60,131 nucleotides of DNA from Collinsella sp. AF25-2LB (lineage in GTDB: Bacteria > Actinomycetota > Coriobacteriia > Coriobacteriales > Coriobacteriaceae). The stretch lies in contig NZ_QRUF01000001.1 of NCBI RefSeq assembly GCF_003458415.1, forward strand, positions 1 to 60,131, in the 5' to 3' direction. The notes under the pieces are model-generated. The model was not told the origin of the DNA. It did no database searches and was given only the letters and a program-made list of their open reading frames with translations. Below, in pieces: positions 9,225 to 16,941 of the stretch; position 1 is the stretch's first letter; every line of letters begins with the position of its first letter. Position numbers and translations under genes: made by a program.

Positions 9225-10109
9225 ATGTCCGATATCGAGAATCTGGCCGGTGATACGCGCCCCATCGGCGTGTTCGACTCGGGTCTGGGCGGCTTGACGG
9301 TTGCGCGCGCGATTGCGACGGCGCTTCCGCACGAGTCCGTCTACTACTTTGGCGATACCAAGCGCTGCCCTTACGGCACCCGCACCGAGGACGAGGTGCG
9401 CTCGTTTGCGCTACAGGCGGGGCGCTGGCTTTCGAGACACGACGTCAAGATCATGGTCATCGCCTGCAATACGGCGACGGCAGCGGCGCTTCGCCTGGCT
9501 CAGCAGGTGCTCGATGTCCCCGTGATTGGCGTAATCGCGCCGGGCGCGCGTGCCGCCATCAACAGCACCCGCACGCGCCGTGTGGGCGTGCTCGCCACCA
9601 ACCTCACCATCCGCTCGGGCGCCTACACGCGCGCCATCCAGGACTTGGATGCCGGCGTGGACGTGTATGGCTGCCCTGCCTCGAGCTTTGTCGAGGTTGT
9701 CGAGCACGAGCTCGCCTCGGGCGCGCATCTGCAGGAGCAATGGCTCGAGAACGAGGATATTTTTGATACGCCAGCCGTTCGCGCGCTGGTCAACGCCACA
9801 GTCGAGCCACTGCACGATCGTGGCATCGATACCGTGGTGCTCGGCTGTACGCACTTTCCGTTGCTGGTGGGCCCCATCCGTCATGCGTTGGGGCCCGGGG
9901 TGCGCGTGGTGAGCTCCGCCGAGGAGACCACCCGCGAGCTGACCGATATCCTCACGCGCCGTGAGCAGCTGGCGGGCAACACCGCCGAGCCGCAGCATCG
10001 CTTTGCCACCACGTCCGACAACATTGCCGAGTTTGCGGTGGCGGGCAGCTTTATCTTTGGCCAGCCGCTCAAAAGCATCGAGCATGTCGATATCGACGAA
10101 CTCGGTTAG
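9225..10109 (+). CDS. murI: Glutamate racemase
   Basis: Interconverts L- and D-glutamate to supply D-Glu for peptidoglycan. Both catalytic cysteines are present, in ACNTATA (about residue 80) and LGCTHFPLL (about residue 206), and the N-terminal [17 protein letters not shown] carries the conserved aspartate. At 294 residues it is slightly longer than the usual 260-280, with a C-terminal extension of about 25 residues. GGTGAGG precedes ATG 9225. It heads a compact set with rph, rdgB and dtd; the racE/murI-rph-rdgB order is common in Gram-positives. Confidence 0.95.
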   Translation: MSDIENLAGDTRPIGVFDSGLGGLTVARAIATALPHESVYYFGDTKRCPYGTRTEDEVRSFALQAGRWLSRHDVKIMVIACNTATAAALRLAQQVLDVPVIGVIAPGARAAINSTRTRRVGVLATNLTIRSGAYTRAIQDLDAGVDVYGCPASSFVEVVEHELASGAHLQEQWLENEDIFDTPAVRALVNATVEPLHDRGIDTVVLGCTHFPLLVGPIRHALGPGVRVVSSAEETTRELTDILTRREQLAGNTAEPQHRFATTSDNIAEFAVAGSFIFGQPLKSIEHVDIDELG

Positions 10110-10162
10110 GCACACAATGTCGCCGGAGTCTTCGCCACATCTTTTGCCGAAAGGATAGTTCC

Positions 10163-10888
10163 ATGGAATATATGCAGGTCAACCGCGCCAACGGCCGCGC
10201 CGCAAACGAGCTGCGTCCCGTTAAGCTCACCCGCGGCGTCATGAAGCACGCCCACGGCTCGTGCCTGGCAGAGTTTGGCGACACGCGCGTGCTGTGCGCC
10301 GCCACCATCGAGGATGGCGTGCCGGGCTGGCGCAAGGGTGCCAAGGCCGGTTGGGTAACCGCAGAGTATGCCATGCTGCCGGCATCGACCGGTAAGCGTT
10401 GCAAGCGCGAGTACGCCAAGCGTAAGGGCCGCTCCATGGAGATCGAACGCCTCATCGGCCGCAGCCTGCGCACCGTCGTCAACATGAAGGCGCTCGGCGA
10501 GTACACCGTCACCGTCGACTGCGATGTGATCCAGGCGGATGGCGGCACGCGTACGGCGAGCATTACCGGTGCCTGGGTGGCGCTGCACGACGCCCTTGCT
10601 ATGTGGGTCGAGGCCGGCAAGATCGAGCGCATTCCGCTTACCGGTCAGGTTGCCGCTATTTCCATGGGCGTCGTCGACGGCAACACCCTGCTCGACTTGG
10701 ATTATTCCGAGGACAGCCACGCCGAGGTCGACATGAATCTTGTCGCTACCGACACCGGCGAGATGATTGAGCTCCAGGGCACCGGCGAGCAAGCGCCCTT
10801 CGACCGCAAGCGTCTCAACGCCCTGCTCGACTTGGGCGACAAGGGCATCGCCGAGCTCATCGAGCTTCAGCGCCAGGCCCTCGCCTAA
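10163..10888 (+). CDS. rph: Ribonuclease PH
   Basis: A phosphorolytic 3'-5' exoribonuclease that trims tRNA 3' ends. 241 residues, the family's usual size, with an N-terminal [29 protein letters not shown], the arginine-rich segment [14 protein letters not shown] and the phosphate-binding region [17 protein letters not shown] lies upstream of ATG 10163. The stop codon TAA is formed by the first bases of a palindromic repeat (10887-10923), which probably ends the transcript. Confidence 0.95.
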   Translation: MEYMQVNRANGRAANELRPVKLTRGVMKHAHGSCLAEFGDTRVLCAATIEDGVPGWRKGAKAGWVTAEYAMLPASTGKRCKREYAKRKGRSMEIERLIGRSLRTVVNMKALGEYTVTVDCDVIQADGGTRTASITGAWVALHDALAMWVEAGKIERIPLTGQVAAISMGVVDGNTLLDLDYSEDSHAEVDMNLVATDTGEMIELQGTGEQAPFDRKRLNALLDLGDKGIAELIELQRQALA

Positions 10889-10926
10889 CCTGCCAAAAAG
10901 GGACAGGTTTATTTTGGCAGGTTTTA
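10887..10926 (+). repeat. CCTGTCCC-family palindromic repeat overlapping the rph stop, probable terminator
   Basis: A 12-bp perfect stem (10887-10898 with 10912-10923) holds a loop containing AGGGACAGG and is followed by TTTT. Its first AA belongs to the rph stop TAA. A nearly identical copy lies at 43005-43045 on the other strand, where it abuts the stop of the ABC ATPase gene, and a diverged copy at 39930-39965 overlaps the mscS stop. Confidence 0.85.
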
Positions 10927-11031
10927 TCTGGGAAAACGTCGAAGTATAAGACTGCCGTTGATTGAGAGGGGAGAGGCGGAGGCCCTCGTCGCCCTCGGCG
11001 CGGCATTGCTATAGAGACAAGGAGACCACTC

Positions 11032-11673
11032 ATGGCACTTGAGAAGATCGACATCGACACCCTCGACCCGGCAGCGACCATCGTCGTGGCAACGGGCAAT
11101 GCCCATAAGCTCACCGAGATCGAGGCCATTCTGGGCAAGGTCATGCCTGAGGTGCGCTTTGTGGCGTTGGGTCAGCTGGGTGATTTTGAGGACCCCGAGG
11201 AAAACGGTACGACGTTTTTGGAGAACGCCATCATCAAGGCGCAAGCCGCGGTAGAGGAGACGGGGCTTATGGCCATCGCCGACGATTCGGGCCTGGTCGT
11301 TGATGCCCTGGACGGTGAGCCGGGCGTGTACAGCGCACGCTATGCGGGCGTGCACGGCGACGATGCCGCCAACAACGCCAAGCTCCTCGTGAATCTGGAG
11401 GGCGTGGCCGACGAGGACCGCACCGCGCGTTTTATGAGCGTCGTCGCGCTTATCGACACGGACGGCCTGGTCACCTATGGCGAGGGCACCTGTGAAGGCG
11501 TTATCGCGCATGAGGGCCGCGGTGACCATGGCTTTGGCTATGACCCGCTGTTCCTGCCGCTCGACACGCCGGGCAAGACCATGGCCGAGCTCACGGCGGA
11601 CGAGAAGAACGCCATTAGTCATCGCTTCCATGCGCTCGAGCACCTGTCTGCCAAGCTGACGGGCGAGGAGTAG
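11032..11673 (+). CDS. rdgB: XTP/dITP diphosphatase (RdgB/HAM1)
   Basis: Hydrolyses non-canonical purine nucleoside triphosphates to keep them out of nucleic acids. Of 213 residues, the motif VATGNAHKLTEIEAIL opens the fold; ADDSGLVVDALDGEPGVYSA carries the catalytic aspartates; DHGFGYDPLF and SHRFHAL complete the family signature. Overlapping GGAG sequences precede ATG 11032. The stop is 3 bases before the dtd start, so the two are translationally coupled. Confidence 0.95.
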   Translation: MALEKIDIDTLDPAATIVVATGNAHKLTEIEAILGKVMPEVRFVALGQLGDFEDPEENGTTFLENAIIKAQAAVEETGLMAIADDSGLVVDALDGEPGVYSARYAGVHGDDAANNAKLLVNLEGVADEDRTARFMSVVALIDTDGLVTYGEGTCEGVIAHEGRGDHGFGYDPLFLPLDTPGKTMAELTADEKNAISHRFHALEHLSAKLTGEE

Positions 11674-11676
11674 GCC

Positions 11677-12123
11677 GTGCGTGCGGTGGTGCAGCGCGTG
11701 CTCAATGCCGGCGTGACGGTCGACGGCGAGTGTGTGGGAAAGATTGGCCGCGGTTACCTGGTACTGCTGGGCGTGGGCCATGGTGATACACGCGCCGAGG
11801 CCGATAAGCTGTGGAGCAAGCTCCGGGGCCTGCGCATTAACGAGGACGAGAACGGCAAGACCAATCTGGCGCTTGCCGATGTCGACGGTGAGGTGCTCAT
11901 GGTGTCGCAATTCACGCTGTTTGCCGATTGCCGTCATGGCCGCCGCCCGTCCTTTACGGATGCCGGCGCGCCCGATGTGGCCAACGAGCTCTATGAGTAC
12001 TTCCTGGCGCTGGTGCGCGAAGACGTCGAGCATGTGGCGCACGGCATCTTCGGAGCCGACATGAAGGTCAGCCTCGTCAACGACGGCCCCTTTACCATCG
12101 TTCTGGACACTGACAACCTTTAG
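11677..12123 (+). CDS. dtd: D-aminoacyl-tRNA deacylase
   Basis: Removes D-amino acids mischarged on tRNA. 148 residues, the typical length. The motif [18 protein letters not shown] contains the SQFT signature, and VNDGPFTI is the C-terminal NxGPxT-type motif (the usual valine is phenylalanine). Starts with GTG 11677, three bases after rdgB, sharing its transcript. Confidence 0.93.
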   Translation: MRAVVQRVLNAGVTVDGECVGKIGRGYLVLLGVGHGDTRAEADKLWSKLRGLRINEDENGKTNLALADVDGEVLMVSQFTLFADCRHGRRPSFTDAGAPDVANELYEYFLALVREDVEHVAHGIFGADMKVSLVNDGPFTIVLDTDNL

Positions 12124-12149
12124 GTTACGCATATAAGTAGAGATTCGAC

Positions 12150-12179
12150 TTGCGTATGGTGACAGCAGGGTGCTATAGT
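12150..12179 (+). promoter_or_regulatory. Promoter of veg-ispE
   Basis: TTGCGT (12150-12155), 18-base spacer, TATAGT (12174-12179), 68 bases before the veg start. It lies directly after the dtd stop, so veg-ispE can be transcribed separately. Confidence 0.6.
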
Positions 12180-12246
12180 ATTAGAGTTTTGTCTATCTTA
12201 GGGGTATTATCCCCTTTTTGAATTGCACCTTCTGGAGGCCCTGTTC

Positions 12247-12543
12247 ATGGAAGAGATGGAAGTCAATCACGTCGACGACATCCACGAGAAGCTGACCGAT
12301 ATGGTGGGCGATCGCGTCAAGGTGAAGGCCAACATGGGCCGCACCCGCGTCGTCGAGCGCATGGGCACCATCAAGAGTGTTCACCCCGCCGTCTTTATCG
12401 TCGAGGTTGACGAGCGCCGTGGCCGCAAGTCGCGCCAGTCCTACCAGTATATCGATGTCCTCACCGGCCAGGTCGAGCTGTTCGACCCCGAGAGCGGCGA
12501 GCACATCTTTACCCCGCTCGGCAATCAGCTCGAGGAGCACTAA
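12247..12543 (+). CDS. veg: Veg-family protein
   Basis: A 98-residue small protein of the Veg/DUF1021 family; in Bacillus it is highly expressed and affects biofilm matrix genes. ATG 12247 is chosen because TGGAGG lies 9 bases upstream; an upstream TTG (12223) has none. The core DIHEKLTDMVGDRVKVKANM, then GRTRVVERMGTI and YQYIDVLTGQVELFD is an SH3-like beta barrel with basic surface (RRGRKSRQ). The neighbour ispE follows after 2 bases, as in Bacillus where veg also precedes ispE. Confidence 0.85.
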   Translation: MEEMEVNHVDDIHEKLTDMVGDRVKVKANMGRTRVVERMGTIKSVHPAVFIVEVDERRGRKSRQSYQYIDVLTGQVELFDPESGEHIFTPLGNQLEEH

Positions 12544-12545
12544 CG

Positions 12546-13442
12546 GTGACCGATTGGTCCCTGACCCTTTCTGCGCCGGCAAAGATCAACCTCTACCTGG
12601 GGGTTCATACCGAGCGTGACGACCGCGGCTACCACAAGGTCGATTCCCTGATGGCAGCCGTCGGTCTTGCCGATATCGTGACGGTCGCCCCGGCGCAGGA
12701 GCTGACCGTCCAGACGGTTCCGGCATCCGACTTTCCCATGCAAAAGAATACGGCGTATCGTGCGGCGGCCGCTATGGCCGAGCGTTATGGTCGGGAGGCC
12801 AACGTTTGCGTGACGATCGAGAAGCACATTCCGCTGTGTGCTGGTCTGGGCGGTCCCTCGACGGACGCCGCGGCGGTCATTGTCGCCTTAGCGGAGCTCT
12901 GGGGCGTCGATCGCAGCGATCCTGCGCTGGATGACATCGCGCGCGGCATTGGCGCCGATGTGCCGTTCTTTTTACACGCGAGCCCCGCATTCTATGTGGG
13001 CGGGGGAGACGTGCTGGCAACCGAGTATCCCGCGCTGCCCGCAACGCCCGTTGTGCTGGTCAAGCCGCGCGAGGCGAGCGTTTCAACAATTGAAGCCTAT
13101 CGACGTTTTGATGAGAACCCGGTACCGGCAGACAAGCCCGGCGCGATCGCTTCGGCCCTGCGTGCTGGGGATGCCGAGACGGCATATACGCTCATCCACA
13201 ACAATTTGGGCGTCATTTCCGCGCAAATGGAGCCTCAAATCCAAACGGTTCTCGACTGGTTGCGTGCGCAGGACGGCACTATTGCCGTGGATGTGTGCGG
13301 GTCGGGTGCTTGCTCGTTTGCCATTTGCGACACCGCAGCCACGGCATCCAATCTCGCGGCATCCGCTCGGCAAAATGGCTGGTGGGCCTGCGCAACGGAG
13401 CTGATTTCCAACGCGGTTCGCATCGAAGTGCCAAAGAAGTAA
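12546..13442 (+). CDS. ispE: 4-diphosphocytidyl-2-C-methyl-D-erythritol kinase
   Basis: Fourth enzyme of the non-mevalonate isoprenoid pathway; phosphorylates CDP-ME. 298 residues of the GHMP kinase fold. It shows the substrate motif APAKINLYLGV at residues 10-20 and the ATP loop PLCAGLGGPSTDAAAV near residue 95. Starts at GTG 12546 directly after veg. ispD and ispF occur together at 27221-28433, so three pathway genes lie in this window. Confidence 0.95.
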   Translation: MTDWSLTLSAPAKINLYLGVHTERDDRGYHKVDSLMAAVGLADIVTVAPAQELTVQTVPASDFPMQKNTAYRAAAAMAERYGREANVCVTIEKHIPLCAGLGGPSTDAAAVIVALAELWGVDRSDPALDDIARGIGADVPFFLHASPAFYVGGGDVLATEYPALPATPVVLVKPREASVSTIEAYRRFDENPVPADKPGAIASALRAGDAETAYTLIHNNLGVISAQMEPQIQTVLDWLRAQDGTIAVDVCGSGACSFAICDTAATASNLAASARQNGWWACATELISNAVRIEVPKK

Positions 13443-13491
13443 AAAATTTTCTAGCACATGGCGGAAATCTTTGTTACTATAGTCGAGCTAA

Positions 13492-13568
13492 CGGGTTGTG
13501 GCTCAGTTTGGTAGAGCACTGCGTTCGGGACGCAGGGGTCGCTGGTTCAAATCCAGTCAACCCGACCA
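13492..13568 (+). tRNA. tRNA-Pro (CGG)
   Basis: Full cloverleaf of 77 bases with the 7-bp acceptor CGGGTTG/CAACCCG, anticodon loop TTCGGGA (CGG), T loop TTCAAAT and an encoded CCA end. A TATAGT-like -10 element at 13477-13482 may be its promoter. Confidence 0.97.
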
Positions 13569-13578
13569 GAGCATGAGG

Positions 13579-13607
13579 AGGGACCGCTTCTTGCGGTCCC
13601 TTTTTTT
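13579..13607 (+). terminator. Intrinsic terminator after tRNA-Pro
   Basis: Perfect 9-bp stem AGGGACCGC/GCGGTCCCT with a TTCTT loop, followed by seven T. Confidence 0.93.
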
Positions 13608-13680
13608 AGCTATTGTTGTGATACCGCGACACCCGCGGTATACTCATTCGAGCTTGTCTCGCTGTATTGTGGAGGTCTAC

Positions 13681-13956
13681 ATGTTTGGACTGAGGGCTCC
13701 TGAGCTCATCATTATTCTCGTTGTTGTCCTGATTATCTTCGGGCCCAAGAACCTGCCGAAGCTCGGCAAGTCCCTCGGCTCTACCGTCAAGAATATCCGC
13801 GAGGGTATGGAGGGCGACGATAAGGGCGAAACCAAGCAGGCCGAGGAGGTCGTGGTCGAGCAGTCCGAGGAGGACAAGGAGATCGCTGAGCTCGAGGCCA
13901 AGCTCGCTGCTGCCAAGAAGAAGCAGGCAGAGGACAGCGACGCGGACGCAGAGTAG
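13681..13956 (+). CDS. tatA: Sec-independent protein translocase subunit TatA
   Basis: Pore-forming component of the twin-arginine export system. 91 residues: a short N-terminal membrane helix (APELIIILVVVLIIFGPKNL), the FGPKNLPKLGK hinge, an amphipathic helix (SLGSTVKNIREGM) and a long acidic/lysine-rich tail. TatB is the alternative, but the FGPK hinge is typical of TatA. GGAGG precedes ATG 13681. No tatC is in the window. Confidence 0.88.
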   Translation: MFGLRAPELIIILVVVLIIFGPKNLPKLGKSLGSTVKNIREGMEGDDKGETKQAEEVVVEQSEEDKEIAELEAKLAAAKKKQAEDSDADAE

Positions 13957-13981
13957 TCCCATCCCTTTGGGGTGAGCACCT

Positions 13982-14014
13982 GACCGGCTTGCCCGCAGGC
14001 TAGCCGGTCTTTTT
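13982..14014 (+). terminator. Intrinsic terminator after tatA
   Basis: 8-bp stem GACCGGCT/AGCCGGTC (13982-13989, 14002-14009) followed by TTTTT. Confidence 0.85.
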
Positions 14015-14021
14015 CGTTTTG

Positions 14022-14047
14022 TTGACAGTTGATCGTTACATCATAGT
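14022..14047 (+). promoter_or_regulatory. Possible greA promoter
   Basis: A consensus TTGACA lies at 14022-14027, directly after the tatA terminator. The best -10 (CATAGT, 14042-14047) is only 14 bases away, so the -10 assignment is weak. Confidence 0.4.
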
Positions 14048-14062
14048 TGGGGAGATATCCGT

Positions 14063-14533
14063 ATGGACGCAAGCCAGATCGTACTGACCGCTGAGGGCCG
14101 CCAGAAGCTCGTCGAGGAGCTCGCTTGGCGTGAGGGCGATTACGCCAAGGAGATCGTCGAGGACATCAAGGAAGCCCGCGCGTTCGGCGACCTTTCGGAG
14201 AACTCCGAGTACGACGCCGCCAAGGACAAGCAGGCCCAGAATGCTGCTCGCATTGCCGAGATTCAGGCCATCCTCGCCAACGCTCAGGTTGCTGCCACCA
14301 CGGGCGATCTGACCGTCTCCATCGGTTCCACCGTTTCTCTGATCGATCCCAACGGTGAGGTCATGGAAGTCACGCTCGTCGGTACCACCGAGACCAACTC
14401 GCTCGAGCACAAGATTTCCAACGAGTCTCCGGTCGGCCACGCCATCATTGGTCACGGCGAGGGCGACTCCGTCGAGGTCGTTACGCCTTCCGGCAAGACC
14501 CGCATCTACACCATCGCCAAGATCGCACGCTAG
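14063..14533 (+). CDS. greA: Transcription elongation factor GreA
   Basis: Rescues backtracked RNA polymerase by stimulating transcript cleavage. 156 residues with the N-terminal coiled coil whose tip reads ARAFGDLSENSEYDAAK (the acidic DLSEN loop that reaches the active site), and a C-terminal FKBP-like domain with IGSTVSLID and ESPVGHAIIGH. Its downstream neighbour is lysS, an arrangement also common in Actinobacteria and Firmicutes. Confidence 0.96.
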   Translation: MDASQIVLTAEGRQKLVEELAWREGDYAKEIVEDIKEARAFGDLSENSEYDAAKDKQAQNAARIAEIQAILANAQVAATTGDLTVSIGSTVSLIDPNGEVMEVTLVGTTETNSLEHKISNESPVGHAIIGHGEGDSVEVVTPSGKTRIYTIAKIAR

Positions 14534-14561
14534 ACCACGGTCCCGCGTAAAGGTATGTTTT

Positions 14562-14594
14562 CGCTCCCTGGGACCGAATCCTGGGGAGCGTTTT
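14562..14594 (+). terminator. Weak terminator or attenuator between greA and lysS
   Basis: 7-bp stem CGCTCCC/GGGAGCG (14562-14568, 14584-14590) followed by TTTTAG; the loop is 15 bases. It ends 17 bases before lysS. Confidence 0.55.
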
Positions 14595-14611
14595 AGTTTG
14601 AGGAGCTAACT

Positions 14612-16576
14612 ATGGCAGAGAACCAGAACGCCGCCGAGCAGGCATCGACGCTCAACGACGAGCGCGCCACGCGCCTGGCCAAGCGCGCCGCCCTGTTCGA
14701 GGCGGGCCAGAACCCCTATCCCGAGCACTCCGAGATTGAGGACTACGTCGTCGACATCGAGACTAAGTACGCCGAGCTCACCGATGGCGAGGACACCGAG
14801 GACGTCGTGAAGATCGGCGGCCGTGTGGTCGCCAAGCGCGGTCAGGGCAAGATCATGTTCATTGTCGTGCGCGACGCGACCGGCGAGATCCAGCTGTTCT
14901 GCCGCATCAACGATATGGACGAGGCCGCCTGGAATACGCTCAAGGCCCTCGACCTTGGCGATATCCTTGGCGTGACCGGCGTGGTCGTGCGCACCAAGCG
15001 TGGCCAGCTTTCCGTTGCCCCCAAGAGCGCGACGCTGCTGTCCAAGGCCGTTCGCCCGCTGCCCGAGAAGTTTCACGGTCTCTCCGACAAGGAGACCCGC
15101 TATCGTCAGCGCTATGTCGACCTGATCGCCAACGACGACGTTCGCGAGACCTTCCGCAAGCGCTCGCAGATCCTCTCCACGTTCCGCCGCTTTATGGAGT
15201 CCGATGGCTACATGGAGGTCGAGACCCCTATCCTGCAGACCATCCAGGGCGGAGCTACTGCCAAGCCGTTCATCACGCACTTCAACGCGCTCGATCAGGA
15301 GTGCTACCTGCGTATTGCCACCGAGCTGCACCTCAAGCGCTGCATCGTCGGCGGCTTTGAGCGCGTTTTCGAGATCGGCCGCATCTTCCGCAACGAGGGT
15401 ATGGACCTCACCCACAACCCCGAGTTCACCACGATGGAGGCTTACCGCGCCTTCTCCGATCTCGAGGGCATGAAGGCGCTCGCCCAGGGTGTCATTAAGG
15501 CCGCTAACAAGGCTATCGGCAATCCCGAGGTTATTGAGTACCAGGGCCAGACCATCGACCTTTCCGGTGAGTGGGCAAGCCGTTCCATGACCGATATCGT
15601 CTCTGACGTGATTGGTAAGCAGGTCACCATCGACACGCCGGTTGAGGAGCTTGCTGCCGCCGCGCGCGAGAAGGGCCTGGAGATCAAGCCCGAGTGGACC
15701 GCCGGCAAGATCATCGCCGAGATCTATGACGAGCTGGGCGAGGACACCATCGTCAACCCCACCTTCGTGTGCGATTACCCCATCGAGGTTAGCCCGCTTG
15801 CCAAGCGCTTTGAGGATGACCCGCGCCTGACCCATCGCTTTGAGCTGGTCATCGCCGGCCACGAGTACGCGAACGCGTTCTCCGAACTCAACGACCCGGT
15901 CGACCAGGCCGAGCGCTTCGCCGCCCAGATGGCCGAGAAGGCCGGCGGCGACGATGAGGCCATGGAGTACGACGAGGATTACGTGCGCGCCCTCGAGTAC
16001 GGTATGCCTCCCGCGGGCGGCATCGGCATCGGTATCGACCGCGTGGTCATGCTGCTCACTAACCAGGCTTCCATTCGCGACGTGCTGCTGTTCCCGCACA
16101 TGAAGCCCGAGAAGGGTTTCCAGTCCGGTGCCGCTGCTGCCAAGGCCGCCGAGGCCGGCAACGCCGCGAGCCCCTTCGTCAAGCCGCTTAAGCCCACGGT
16201 TGATTATTCCAAGATTGCCGTTGAGCCGCTGTTTGAGGAGTTCGTCGACTTTGATACCTTCTCCAAGAGCGACTTCCGCGCCGTGAAGGTCAAGGCATGC
16301 GAGGCCGTCAAGAAGTCCAAGAAGCTGCTGAACTTTACGCTCGATGACGGCACCGGCACCGACCGCACCATCCTCTCCGGCATTCACGATTATTACGAGC
16401 CCGAGGACCTGGTCGGCAAGACCCTACTCGCCATCACCAACCTGCCTCCGCGCAAGATGATGGGCATCCCCAGCTGTGGCATGCTCATCAGTGCCATCCA
16501 CGAGGAGGAGGGCGAGGAGCGTCTCAACCTGATCCAGCTCGACGATTCCATCCCTGCCGGCGCAAAGATGTACTAG
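14612..16576 (+). CDS. lysS: Lysyl-tRNA synthetase, class II, with C-terminal tRNA-binding domain
   Basis: Charges tRNA-Lys. Order of domains: N-terminal OB-fold anticodon domain (GGRVVAKRGQGKIMF near residue 70), class II core with motif 2 EIGRIFRNEGMDLTHNPEFT and motif 3 MPPAGGIGIGIDRVVMLL, ending near residue 505. An added segment of about 115 residues (from about 540: DFDTFSKSDFRAVKVKACEA ... GIPSCGMLISA) matches the Trbp111/EMAP-II tRNA-binding OB fold seen at the C-terminus of MetRS. Standard bacterial LysRS is about 500 residues, so at 654 this is a fusion. The extra domain probably raises tRNA affinity. Confidence 0.95.
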   Translation: MAENQNAAEQASTLNDERATRLAKRAALFEAGQNPYPEHSEIEDYVVDIETKYAELTDGEDTEDVVKIGGRVVAKRGQGKIMFIVVRDATGEIQLFCRINDMDEAAWNTLKALDLGDILGVTGVVVRTKRGQLSVAPKSATLLSKAVRPLPEKFHGLSDKETRYRQRYVDLIANDDVRETFRKRSQILSTFRRFMESDGYMEVETPILQTIQGGATAKPFITHFNALDQECYLRIATELHLKRCIVGGFERVFEIGRIFRNEGMDLTHNPEFTTMEAYRAFSDLEGMKALAQGVIKAANKAIGNPEVIEYQGQTIDLSGEWASRSMTDIVSDVIGKQVTIDTPVEELAAAAREKGLEIKPEWTAGKIIAEIYDELGEDTIVNPTFVCDYPIEVSPLAKRFEDDPRLTHRFELVIAGHEYANAFSELNDPVDQAERFAAQMAEKAGGDDEAMEYDEDYVRALEYGMPPAGGIGIGIDRVVMLLTNQASIRDVLLFPHMKPEKGFQSGAAAAKAAEAGNAASPFVKPLKPTVDYSKIAVEPLFEEFVDFDTFSKSDFRAVKVKACEAVKKSKKLLNFTLDDGTGTDRTILSGIHDYYEPEDLVGKTLLAITNLPPRKMMGIPSCGMLISAIHEEEGEERLNLIQLDDSIPAGAKMY

Positions 16577-16578
16577 GG

Positions 16579-16608
16579 GGTTACGCGGGTTTACCAACCC
16601 GCGTAACC
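16579..16608 (+). other. Hairpin directly after lysS
   Basis: Perfect 13-bp stem (16579-16591, 16596-16608) with a TACC loop, 3 bases after the lysS stop, without a T tract. It may protect the mRNA 3' end or pause polymerase ahead of the terminator at 16650. Confidence 0.7.
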
Positions 16609-16649
16609 AGTTGACGCTGCGCGCCGCCCAGGGCGACAATTTGTCATTC

Positions 16650-16694
16650 AAAAGGCAAGGCATGACCAGAAGGTCTATGCCTTGCCTTTTTCAT
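16650..16694 (+). terminator. Intrinsic terminator of lysS
   Basis: Perfect 14-bp stem (16650-16663, 16677-16690) rich in A on the left and ending in TTTTT on the right; it could act in both directions. Confidence 0.9.
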
Positions 16695-16749
16695 GCCAAC
16701 TTGTTCGCCCTGGACGTCGCTCGCTGTCCGTCCTCTATCTGCGGTGTTG

Positions 16750-16880
16750 CCCTGGTTGGCACTTAGGGACGTTCCTTTTCTGCCGGCACTTGGGGACAGT
16801 CCTTGTCAAGCTATTGGTGCAAGGGAGACGACTGCCCAACGGATATTGCGCACATGGCTCGCGTGACAGTCGTCTCTTTT
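16750..16880 (+). repeat. Degenerate GGGACA-family repeat and following hairpin
   Basis: Bases 16766-16805 hold AGGGACG and GGGGACAG cores in the pattern of the CCTGTCCC family. A separate hairpin with 10-bp arms GAGACGACTG (16825-16834) and CAGTCGTCTC (16867-16876) is followed by TTTT. No gene is supported between 16577 and 16941. Confidence 0.5.
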
Positions 16881-16941
16881 ATGTTTCCTTTAGCCGTTGC
16901 TGTCTAGGATGGGGGTTAGTCGGCAGGAAGGGAGCGTCTAT

